A model generated the notes under the pieces. It had not been told where the DNA came from. It ran no database searches and saw nothing but the letters and a program-made list of their open reading frames with translations. A DNA stretch of 64,000 nucleotides. It comes from Opisthocomus hoazin. Lineage: Eukaryota; Chordata; Aves; Opisthocomiformes; Opisthocomidae. Both the position numbers and the translations under genes were made by a program. The stretch spans positions 3,658,001-3,722,000 of the forward strand of contig NC_134428.1 of the NCBI RefSeq assembly GCF_030867145.1. Direction: 5' to 3'. Shown here piece by piece: positions 39,995 to 49,810 of this stretch (position 1 is its first letter; each line of letters opens with the position of its first letter).

Positions 39995-40738
39995 TCAAGC
40001 CTCCCCATATTTATATTTTAGCCATCGTCCTCCATACCACTGAGGCTTTACTCGCTTGGCTTTTTTGATTGCAGCACATGTTTCACATTCATGGATAACC
40101 TGTGCGATCGTATCCATGGCCAAGTCCACCCCTCGGTCACGAGCCCATCGGTATGTCGCGTCTCTTCCTTGGTGGCCCGAGGTGTCATGGGCCCACCGAG
40201 CTATAAAGAGTTCACCCTTATGTTGCCAGTCCAGATCCACCTGAGCCACTTCAATCTTAGCAGCCTGATCTACCTGGTGGTTGTTTTGATGTTCCTCAGT
40301 GGCCAGACTCTTAGGGATGTGAGCGTCCACGTGAGGCACTTTTACAACCAACTGCTCCAGGCGGGCAGCAATATCTTGCCACAATGGGGCAGCCCAGATA
40401 GGTTTGCCTCTGCGCTGCCAGTTGTTCTTGTTCCATTGCTGCAGCCACCCCCACAAGGCATTGGCCACCATCCAAGAGTCGGTGTAAAGACAGAGCACTG
40501 GCCACTTCTCTCGACTGGCGATGTCTAAAGCCAGCTGGATGGCTTTCACCTCTGCAAACTGGCTGGACTCACCTTCTCCCTCGGCAGTTTCCGCGACTTG
40601 TTGTGTAGGGCTCCATACAGCAGCCTTCCACGTCCGCTGCTTCCCCACAATGCGACAGGACCCATCCGTGAACAGGGCATACTGTTTCTTATCTTCTGGC
40701 AGCTGGTTATACAGTGGGGCCTCTTCAGCACGTGTCAC
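39995..40738 (-). pseudogene. pol: ERV pol: RNase H and integrase zinc-binding domain
   Basis: The frame encodes an RNase H domain: FTDGSCR first Asp, the EVKAIQLAL Glu helix, LYTDSWMV second Asp, and VDQAAK third Asp. A zinc-binding HHCC domain follows (AHDTSGHQG, then CETC). It is in the same frame as the RT connection upstream but separated from it by a TGA at about 40,802 and a TAA at about 40,772, and it ends at a TGA at the start of the integrase core. Confidence 0.88.
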
Positions 40739-40801
40739 CTCCTCCTCTGGCGATGCTCCAAAATCTTTGCCTTATGGCCAATCCATGATTACCTCCAGAA
40801 T

Positions 40802-41251
40802 TCATGGGCGACTGGGGTTTCCCATTCGGGCGCGCTGGGTGATCAGAGCAACCCACTTACTCCACGTAGCATCGGTGGCATGATGCGTAGAGGGGACCCT
40901 CTCTTTTAACATCCAGCCCAGGACCGGCAATCGTGGTGCTAGGAGGAGCTGTGCTTCAGTGCCAACCACTTCTGAAGCAGCTCGAACTCCTTCATATGCT
41001 GCCAGAATCTCTTTTTCAGTGGGAGTATAGCGGGCCTCGGATCCTTTGTATCCCCGGCTCCAGAACCCCAGGGGTCGACCTCGAGTCTCCCCTGGTGATT
41101 TCTGCCAGAGACTCCAGGTTGGGCCATTCTCCCCGGCTGCGGTGTAGAGCACGTTTTTAACATCTTGCCCTGATGGGACTGGACCACGGGCTACGGCATG
41201 AACTATCTCCCGTTTACTCTGTTCAAATGCCTGTCGTTGCTCAGGCCCCAT
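40802..41251 (-). pseudogene. pol: ERV pol: RT thumb/connection region
   Basis: A 149-residue open stretch containing QRQAFEQSKREIVHAV, GRPLGFWSRGYKG and RYTPTEKEILAAYEGV, typical of the retroviral RT connection domain. It is out of frame with the upstream RT palm: frameshifts lie near 41,330 (T run) and 41,243 (C run), with a short bridging frame between them. Confidence 0.85.
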
Positions 41252-41291
41252 TCAAAATCATTCTTCTTCCGGGTCACGTGGTACAGAGGAC

Positions 41292-42503
41292 TTACAATCT
41301 GGCTGTAATTTGGGATGTGCATCCTCCAAAACCCACAACACCCAGGAAGGCCTGTGCTTCCTTTTTGCTGGTTGGTGGAGACATAGCTGCTATTTTGTTG
41401 TTGACATCCATTGGGATTTGACGGCGCCCATTCTTCCACTTTATTCCCAAAAACTGAATCTCTTGAGCAGGTCCCTTGACTTTACTTCGCTTAATGGCGA
41501 AACCGGCTTTCAGAAGGATTTGAACTATTTTCTCCCCTTTCTCAAAAACCTCCTCCGCTGTGTCGCCCCATATAATGATGTCATCGATGTACTGCAGATG
41601 TTCTGGGGCTTCACCCTTTTCCAGTGCAGTCTGGATTAGTCCATGGCAAATGGTGGGACTGTGTTTCCACCCCTGGGGCAGTCGATTCCAGGTGTACTGG
41701 ATGCCCCTCCAGGTGAAAGCAAACTGTGGCCTGCACTCTGCTGCCAAAGGGATGGAGAAGAATGCATTAGCGATGTCAATTGTAGCGTACCACTTGGCTG
41801 CCTTTGACTCCAGCTGATATTGAAGTTCTAGCATGTCTGGCACGGCAGCACTCAGCGGTGGTGTGACTTCATTCAGGCCACGGTAGTCTATTGTCAGTCT
41901 CCACTCTCCAGTAGATTTTCTCACTGGCCATATGGGACTATTAAAGGGTGAGCGAGTTTTGCTGATCACTCCTTGACTCTCCCGCTGGCGGATCAGCTGA
42001 TGAATGGGGAGAAGGGAGTCTCGGTTGGTACGGTACTGTCGCCGGTGCACCATTGTGTTCGCGATTGGCACCTGTTGTTCTTCAACCCTCAGCAACCCCA
42101 CAACGGAAGGATCCTCCGAGAGACCAGGCAAAATGGACAGCTGTTTAATTTCTTCCGTCTCCACAGCAGCTATGCCAAAAGCCCACCGATACCCCTTTGG
42201 GTCCTTGAAGTAGCCTCTCCTAAGATAGTCTATCCCAAGGATGCACGGAGCCTCGGGGCCAGTTACAATGGGGTGCTTCTGCCAGTCCTGCCCAGTGAGG
42301 CTCACTTCAGCCTCCAGTACACTCAGCTCTTGGGACCCCCCTGTCACTCCCGAAATGCAAATGGACTCTGACCCTTTGAACTCTGATGGCATTAAAGTAC
42401 ACTGTGCACCAGTGTCCACTAGAGCTTTATACTCTTGTGGATCTGACGTGCCAGGCCACCGAATCCACACCGTCCAATAGACACGGTTGTCCCTTTCCTC
42501 CAC
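41292..42503 (-). pseudogene. pol: ERV pol: protease and RT fingers/palm
   Basis: A 403-residue open stretch. Near residue 30 is an aspartic protease motif (VDTGAQCTLMP) with the C-terminal GIDYLRRG-type segment. The RT follows, with IDYRGLNEVTPP, TIDIANAFFSIPL (catalytic Asp), LPQGWKHSP and YIDDIIIWG (about residue 310, catalytic Asp pair). It lies in a different frame from gag. It ends prematurely where a one-base deletion near 41,330 shifts the frame. Confidence 0.92.
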
Positions 42504-42550
42504 CTGGCTGGAGGCAGGGCCCCTCTAATCCTCGTCAGAGAATTTGCTGC

Positions 42551-44527
42551 TCACTTGCTGTAAGAATGACTTGGAGGTCCCCTCCGAGGATCGGAATCAA
42601 GGTCAAACTGTCTACCTGGTCTGGAGAGCTGGCTTCTGGAAACTGCAGCTGCATTTTTCCTAACAGAATCCCCTTTTGTGATTGTTTTACCTCGCAACTC
42701 ACGGACTTGTGCCTCTAGACTTGAGGTGGGTTTTCCATCCCACTTCCTCATGTCCTCTCCGTGGTCACGCAGGTAAAACCACAGGGTGCCCCGGGGTGTA
42801 TAGCCTCTGTATTCCCTCTCCTGAGCAGAGAAACGCCTGCCCCTAATAGCTGAGACACTGGCCCATACAGGTGGGGAGTAGGACATATCCTCTTTGAATT
42901 GCTGGAACTGTCGGGACAATTTATTCACAGCTGAGACAAGGGAGGAAGACAGACTTTCCTCATATTGCCGGAGTCTGACAGCCACCTTGTCCACTGTTGG
43001 TGCCTCTTTACCTTTCCAGTTTACAACTGCCAGTGAGTTGGCATATGAGGAGGGTGCACTCCGCACAAACTTCCTCCACATAGATGCTGTGCACTGGACT
43101 TCATCTGGGTCTGTGGGTAACTGGTCATCGTCTGGTTCATTATAAACCAGCTCCCGCACAGCTAATTCCCTCAAGTACTGAATACCCTTTTCCATATTGG
43201 TCCACTTGCCAGGATGACATACAAAATCGTCACTGAAGGGGTACCTCTCCCTCACCCCTGAGAGACGTCTCCTCCAGAGACTGAGGACTTGTTCCTTTTT
43301 CCCAATGGCCTTGTCAATGCCCCCGTCCCTGGCCAGGGATCCCAGCTGCTTGGCTTCCTTGCCTTCTAATTCCAAGCTGCTGGCCCCGTTATCCCAGCAC
43401 CGCAGCAGCCAGGTGACAATGTGCTCGCCTGAGTGGCGGCTGAAATCTTTCCGCATGTCTCGCAGCTCGCCCAGGGACAGGGACCGGGTGATGATCTCTG
43501 TCTCTATCTCCTGTGATGACCCTGGCTCATCGTCATCCCTCCCGGAGCGATCTGCTCTCTTTGCGTCTTTCTTTAGTTTTACGGGGGCGACTGCTACCGG
43601 CACAGGTTGGTCACTGGGCTCAGCCGCGATTCCTGCAGCTGGAGCTGGGGCTGCAGCAGCTGCTGTGCCTGCCAGGGAAACTGAGGCAGACCCTGCAGCT
43701 GTGGCTGCAGCAGCCGTGGTGCCAGTCGGGGGGGCTGTGACTGCCTGCTGGGCTGGAGGGGCTGCAGGGCCGGCTGGGGCGGCAGCACCAGTCGCAGTGC
43801 CTGCCGCTTCGTTTCCCCCTTTTTCCCCTTTAGGGCACTGAACAGTGTTGAACACTGAAGCTCGGTAGGCGTGGGCCAGACCCCAGCCTGTTGCAGTGAT
43901 CTGTGTCTCTCTGGAGTTCCCCGGGTGGCAGCACAAGTTTTGCAGATATTTTACTAGACTGTCTGGATTCTGTATTTGTTCAGGGGTGAATTTAAAAAAC
44001 ACCGGTGGTGCCCACTGCCCTAGGTACTTGCCCATGCTGTCCCACACACCCAGCCACTCACAGCTATCCGGCCCCGGGGCAGGTCTCTGCACGATGTTCT
44101 TAACGACTTGCTTAACCCTGAACGAAACCTGCAACCCATTCAGGAGGCATAACAAAAGGAGAGTGCTGCCCTGAGCATCCCACGGGTACTCGAAATTCTC
44201 AAAAGCAGTAAGGACCAGCCTGAGGAAGAGAGGGGGGGCGAAAGAGTGGGGGAAGGTATCCCCTTCGGTTTTCCCCACAGATTGGGTCTGATTATTAACA
44301 CAATCTAAGACATAGGACCCGAGGTACGGAAATGACCGCAGTCCCGCATGCAAATACAAGACTAATTTCATGCACAGTGATGTTATCATATCATAAGTCG
44401 ATATCGTACAGTACAGAAAAATCATCATCCTGATCTTTTTTCCCGAGGTAACAAACAGCATGGCGGCAAACACATACAGCAAGTAAGGATTTACGTAGCA
44501 CAGATATTTGATCAAAGTCAGAAACAT
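42551..44527 (-). CDS. gag: ERV gag, open reading frame
   Basis: A 658-residue uninterrupted frame starting about 130 bases inside the 5' LTR. The N-terminal ~230 residues are matrix-like with hydrophobic stretches. An Ala/Pro-rich linker (about 235-305) is followed by a capsid-like helical region with GEHIVTWLLRCWDNGASSLE and HPGKWTNMEKGIQYLREL. The C-terminus is Arg/Ser-rich with no CCHC zinc knuckle, as in ERV-L and foamy-like Gag. It forms the structural core proteins of the particle in active relatives. The frame is open while pol is shattered, which is notable, but there is no evidence for expression. Confidence 0.82.
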   Translation of the reverse strand: MFLTLIKYLCYVNPYLLYVFAAMLFVTSGKKIRMMIFLYCTISTYDMITSLCMKLVLYLHAGLRSFPYLGSYVLDCVNNQTQSVGKTEGDTFPHSFAPPLFLRLVLTAFENFEYPWDAQGSTLLLLCLLNGLQVSFRVKQVVKNIVQRPAPGPDSCEWLGVWDSMGKYLGQWAPPVFFKFTPEQIQNPDSLVKYLQNLCCHPGNSRETQITATGWGLAHAYRASVFNTVQCPKGEKGGNEAAGTATGAAAPAGPAAPPAQQAVTAPPTGTTAAAATAAGSASVSLAGTAAAAAPAPAAGIAAEPSDQPVPVAVAPVKLKKDAKRADRSGRDDDEPGSSQEIETEIITRSLSLGELRDMRKDFSRHSGEHIVTWLLRCWDNGASSLELEGKEAKQLGSLARDGGIDKAIGKKEQVLSLWRRRLSGVRERYPFSDDFVCHPGKWTNMEKGIQYLRELAVRELVYNEPDDDQLPTDPDEVQCTASMWRKFVRSAPSSYANSLAVVNWKGKEAPTVDKVAVRLRQYEESLSSSLVSAVNKLSRQFQQFKEDMSYSPPVWASVSAIRGRRFSAQEREYRGYTPRGTLWFYLRDHGEDMRKWDGKPTSSLEAQVRELRGKTITKGDSVRKNAAAVSRSQLSRPGRQFDLDSDPRRGPPSHSYSK

Positions 44528-44632
44528 TTTTACCGGCGACTTTAACTAGCACAGTAAATGCGTATAATAAATTTTAACAAAATCTATGAAAGCAGTTTTA
44601 ACACCCGCTGCTCAGCCCTGCCGTTATCCCCG

Positions 44633-44650
44633 CTCCACGTCTGGGCGCCA
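44633..44650 (-). promoter_or_regulatory. tRNA primer-binding site of the provirus
   Basis: On the - strand TGGCGCCCAGACGTGGAG lies six bases inside the 5' LTR. It resembles a Lys(1,2)-type tRNA 3' end with one extra base. It fixes the element's orientation and the inner LTR edge at 44,657. Confidence 0.75.
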
Positions 44651-44656
44651 ATTTAA

Positions 44657-45072
44657 TGTTTCAGTTTCGGCTGCCGCCGGCAACAAAAGCGCCACGCAGC
44701 CGCCCCTCCCCCCGCAGGCGTGCGGAGGAGAATGAAAAGAAAAAGGCAGAAACTGGTGGGTCGGGATAAGGGCAGTTTAACAGAACAGCAGACAGAGGGA
44801 AACAGGAACAACTACGGTACAAATAAGGAGAAAACACAACCACGAACCACACGACCCAGACAGCCGCTCTCCCGAACAGCACCGGCGCCGCACCCCCCCA
44901 AGCCGTGAGTCCCTATCCGCTGCGCAGCCCCCCCCACCAGAAGCCAGCGTGACGGCACATGGTATGGAATACCGGGCTCTGTTTGGCCAGGTGGGGTCAG
45001 CCCCCACCCCCCGGCTGTGCCCCTTCCTGGAGTCCAGTGAAAATTAACCCTGTCCTGGCCAAACCCAAGACA
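44657..45072 (-). mobile_element. 5' LTR of the provirus
   Basis: 416 bases with TG/CA ends. It is more similar in overall layout to 38,428-38,846 than to random sequence but carries dozens of differences. It is inserted at, or joined to, the truncated 3' end of a CR1 element. Confidence 0.9.
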
Positions 45073-45083
45073 TCGGGACACCT

Positions 45084-46146
45084 ACAGTAGGCTGCACAGG
45101 ACCTTGTCCAGGCGGGTCTTGAATATCTCCAGAGAAGGAGACTCCACAACCTCCCTGGGCAGCCTGTTCCAGTGCTCCGTCACCCTCAGAGGGAAGAAGT
45201 TCTTCCTCATGTTCAGGTGGAACTTCCTGTACCTCAGTTTGTGCCCATTGCCCCTTGTCCTGTCACTGGGCACTACTGAAAAGAGATTGCCCCCATCCTC
45301 CTGACACCCACCCTTCAGAGATTTATCAGCATTTATTAGGTCCCCTCTCAGCCTTCTCTTCTTCAGGCTGAACAAGCCCAGCTCCCTCAGCCTCTCCTCG
45401 TAGGGAACATGTTCCATTCACCTCACCATCCTTGTAGCCGTCCACTGGACTCTTTCCAGTAGCTCCTCATCTTTCTTGAACTGGGGAGCCCAGAACTGGA
45501 CAGCGTACTCCATTTGAGGCCTCACCAGGGCAGTGTAGAGGGGAAGCAGAACCTCCCTCGTCCTGCTGGCCACACTCTTCTTGATGCACCCTAGGATCCC
45601 ATTGGCTTTCTTGGCAGCCAGGGCACACTGCTGCCTCATGGTTAACCTGTCGTCTGCCAGGACACCCAGGTCCCTCTCCGCAGAGCTGCTCTCCAGCAGG
45701 TCCACCCCAAGCCTGTACTGATGCATGGGGTTGTTCCTCCCCAGGTGCAGGACCCTGCATTTGCCTTTGTTAAACCTCCTCAGGTTCTTCTCTGCCCAAA
45801 TTTCCAGCCTATCCAGGCCACACTGAATGGCAGCACAGCCTTCCGCTGTGTCCACCACACCTCCCAGTTTGGCGTCATCAGCAAAGTTACTGAGGGTACA
45901 TTCTAACTCTTCATCCAGGTCGTTGATGAAGAAGCTAAACAAGACTGGGCACAGCACTGACCCCTGAGGGACACCACTAGTTACCAGCCTCCAACTAGAC
46001 TCAGCGCCACTGATGACAAACCTCTGAGTTCTGCCATTCAGCCAGTTCTCAATCCACTTCACTGACCACTCATGCAGCCCACACTTCCTGAGCATCCCTA
46101 GGAGGATATTGTGGGAGACAGTGACAAAAGCCTTGCTGAAGTCAAG
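45084..46146 (-). mobile_element. CR1 LINE fragment between LTR and A/C-rich array
   Basis: Reverse-oriented CR1 covering RT ([25 protein letters not shown]) to the C-terminal region ([20 protein letters not shown]). Its 3' tail is cut off by the LTR at 45,072-45,084 and its 5' side stops exactly where the A/C-rich array starts (GCTGAAGTCAAG at 46,135-46,146). One frame break occurs near 45,417. Confidence 0.92.
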
Positions 46147-48195
46147 TCAACACAACAGAACACAACACGTGAGAACACATCAGAACACAACAGAACACAA
46201 CAAAACACTACAGATGAGAAAACATCAGAACACGTCACAACACAACAGAACACAACAGAACACAGCAGAACACTACACATGAGAACAAAAGAGAACACAA
46301 CAGAACACAAAAGTACACAACAGAATAGAATACTACACATGAGAACACAACAGAACAAAACCGAACAAAACAGAACAAAGCAGAACAGTACACATGAGAA
46401 CACATCACAAAACAACAGAACACAAAAGATCACTACACATCAGAACACAACAGAACACAGCAGAACACAACAGAATACATGAGAAAACAATAGAACACAA
46501 TAAAAAAAACCAGAACACTAAATATGAGAACACAACAGAACACAAGAGAACACAACAGAACACAACAAAACACAACAGAACAAAACAGAACACTACATGT
46601 GAACAGAAGAGAACACAAAAGAGAACAAGAGATCACAACAGAACACAACAGAACACTACACATGAGAACACAACAGAACACAACAGAACACATCAGAACA
46701 CAGCAGAACACAACATAAAACAACAGAACACAACAGAAAACGACAGAACACTACAAATGAGAACACATCAGAACACAACAGAAGACACAGAACACAACAG
46801 AACACCACTGAACACAACAGAACACAACACATGAGAACACAGCAAAACACAACAGAACGCCACAGAACACAACAGAACACTACAGAACACAAGAGAACAC
46901 TACACATAAGAACACATCAGAAAACAGAAGAACACTACAGAACACAACAGAACACATCAGAACACAGCAGAACAAAACAGAACACTACACATCAGAACAC
47001 AACAGAACGCTGCAGAACACATCAGAACAAAACAGAACAAAACAGAACACAACAGAACACAACAGAACACAACACATTAGAACACAACAGAACACAGCAG
47101 AACACAGCAGAACACAAAAGAATACATCAGAACACAAAAGAACACAACAAAAAACAACAGAACACTAAACATGAGAACACATGAGAACACTTCAGAACAC
47201 AACAGAACACACAGAACACAACAGAACACCACTGAACACAACAGAACACTACACATGAGAACACTTCAAAACACAACAGAACGCAACAGAACACAAGAGA
47301 ACACTACACATAAGAACACATCAGAACACAGGAGAACACTACAGAACACCACAGAACACAATACATCAGAACACAACAGAACACATCAGAACACAGCAGA
47401 ACACAACAGAAAACAACAGAACACAACAGAACAAAACAGAACACTACACTTGAAAACACAACAGAAGACAACAGAACACAAGAGAACACAATAGAACATA
47501 AGAGAACACATCAGAAGGCTACACATTTGAACAGAACAGAACACAACAGAACACAACAGAACACTACAAGTGAACACAAGAGAACACAAGAGAACACAAC
47601 ACAACTGAACACAACAGAACACAGCAGAACACAACAGAACACAACAGAACACTACACGTGAGAACAGAACAGAACACTACACATGAGAACACATCAGAAA
47701 ACAACAGAACACAACAGAACACTACACATGAAAACACAACAGAACACAAAAGAACACAACCGAACACAATACTACACATGAGAACACATCAGAACACAAC
47801 AGAACATGAGAACACTACACATGTGAACAGAATTGAACACAACAGAACACATCAGAACACAGGAGAACAATATAAATGAGAACACAAGAAAACATATCAG
47901 AACACAATAGAACACGTCAGAACACATCAGAACACAACAGAAAAAAAACAGAACACAGCAGAACACAAGAGAACACAGCAGAACAAAACAGAAAAAAACA
48001 GAGAACTACAGGTGAACACAAGAGAATACAACAGAACACTGCACATCAGAACACAACAGAACACAAAAGAACACAACAAAAAACAACAGAACACTAAACA
48101 TGAGTACACACCAGAACACAGGAGAACACAACACAACATTACAGAACGCAAGAGAACACTACATGTGAACACAACAGAAGAGAAGAAAGAAAGAA
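46147..48195. repeat. A/C-rich decamer minisatellite array (AACACAACAG)n
   Basis: About 2 kb built from 5-base GAACA/CAACA steps forming the decamer AACACAACAG, with a recurring insert ACTACACATGAGAAC every ~60-110 bases. Copies are degenerate. The array contains almost no stop codons in several frames, so many overlapping open frames appear on both strands. They encode low-complexity Thr/Asn/Gln- or Cys/Val/Phe-rich strings and are not credible proteins. Confidence 0.95.
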
Positions 48196-48429
48196 AACAG
48201 AATTAATTGCTTGGACAGGTTGCAAAAAAAAAATATATGTATTCCCTCAGGGATAGGTTCTTAGCTATGTACACTTTCCCTATGTCCAAACAAAAAATTA
48301 ATTCAAATAGTGTTACATCTCATTACAGAAACTGTATATCTGATGTTTCCTTCTTCAGTAGTTATTCCTAAACAAATTTTCTTCTGTGCTAAACACATAT
48401 GCTTCTAGTATTAGGGCATGTAGATCGCA
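48196..48429. other. Spacer between the two tandem arrays
   Basis: About 230 bases of AT-rich sequence with no recognised feature. Confidence 0.6.
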
Positions 48430-49810
48430 GCAAGAAGACGTTTACCTGGAAAGCTGTTGCTCAGCCTCATCTGCCCATGGCACTGCTCGCACAGAGGCAC
48501 AGAGACTGGGGCTGCTTGCTTGTCCTGCTATCTGAAATTTCAAAAGTAGACCAGGGGTGCCTGCCGGGCGCTTTTCGCAGCCTGGTCTGAAAATGCAAAC
48601 GTCTCCAGATAGCTCGCAGCCAGAAAGAGCTAGCCTGGAAAGCTGTTGCTCAGCCTCATCTGCACATGGCCCTGCTCGCACAGAGGCACAGAGACTGTGG
48701 CTGCTTGCTTGTCTTGACACCTCAAACTGCAAACGTATATTAAGGGGTCCCTGCTGGGCCCTTTTTGCAGCCCTGCTCCCAAAACACGAACATCTGCAGC
48801 TAGCTCGCAGCCAAAAGGGGCTAGCCTGGAAAGCTGTTGCTCAGCCTCATCTGCCCAGGGCACTGCTCGCACAGAGGCACAGAGACTGGGGCTGCTTGCT
48901 TGTCTTGCCCTCTCAAACTTTGAATGTATCTTAGGTGGTTCGTGCTGGGACCTACAGCAGCCCTGCTCCCAAAATGCGAACGTCTGCAAATAGCTCGCAG
49001 GCAGAAAGAGCTAGCCTGGAAAGCTGTTGCTCAGACTCATCTGTCCATGGCCCTGCTCGCACAGAGCCACAGAGACTGGGACTGATTGCCTCTCTTGCCA
49101 CCTCAAACTTCAAACGTAGCTTAGGTGGTCCTTGTCGGCCATCTCCGGCAGCCCTGATCTGAAAATGCGAACGTCTGCAGATAACTGGCAGCCAGAAAGA
49201 GCTAGCCTGGAAAGCTGTTGCTCAGCCTCATCTGCCCATGGCATTGCTCGCACAGAGGCACAGAGACTGGGGCTGCTTGCTTGTCTTGCCCCCTCAAGCT
49301 TCAAAAGTGTCTTAGGTGTTCCGTGCCACGCGTCTCCGTCATCCATGCTCTGAAAATGCGAACGTCTGCAGATAGCTCGCAGGCAGAAAGAGCTAGCCTG
49401 AAAAGCTGTTGCTCAACCTCATCTGCCCATGGCAATGCTCGCACAGAGTCACAGAGACAGGGGCTGCTTGCTTGTCTTGACACCCCAAACTTGAAATGTA
49501 GCTTTGAGTGTCCGTTCAAGGGCTCTCCGACAGCCCTACTCAGAAAATGCGAACGTCTGCAGATAGCTCGTACCCCGAAAGAGCTAACCTGGAAAGCTGT
49601 TGCTCAGCCGCATCTGCCCATGGCACTGCTAGCACAGAGGCACAGAGACTGGGGCTGCTTGCTTGTCTTTCCACCTCAAACTTCAAACGTAGCTTAGGTG
49701 GCACGTGCAAGGGACCTGCGGCTGCTCTGCTCTGAAAATGTGAACGTCTGCAGATAGCTCGCAGCCAGAAAGAGCTAGCCTAGAAAGCTGTTGCTCAGCC
49801 TCATCTGCCC

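Larger units (their letters stand above)
38428..45072 (-). mobile_element. Endogenous retrovirus, ERV-L-like, defective provirus
   Basis: A complete LTR-gag-pol-LTR layout on the - strand, about 6.6 kb. A primer-binding site follows the 5' LTR and a purine tract precedes the 3' LTR. There is no env and no recognisable dUTPase. Gag lacks a CCHC zinc knuckle, and the related solo LTR has a 5-bp target duplication; both favour an ERV-L (class III) affinity, while the Lys-like primer site is less typical. Pol is interrupted by at least four stop codons and three frameshifts. The two LTRs agree at only about nine positions in ten by eye, and the flanks (AAAAAC before 38,428, TCGGGA after 45,072) do not match, so no target duplication survives. 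Confidence 0.9.

Noticed and set aside
46111..48206. Many overlapping open frames of 60-150 codons on both strands
   Set aside because: They arise because the A/C-rich decamer array has almost no stop codons. The encoded strings are low-complexity repeats, open in several frames at once.
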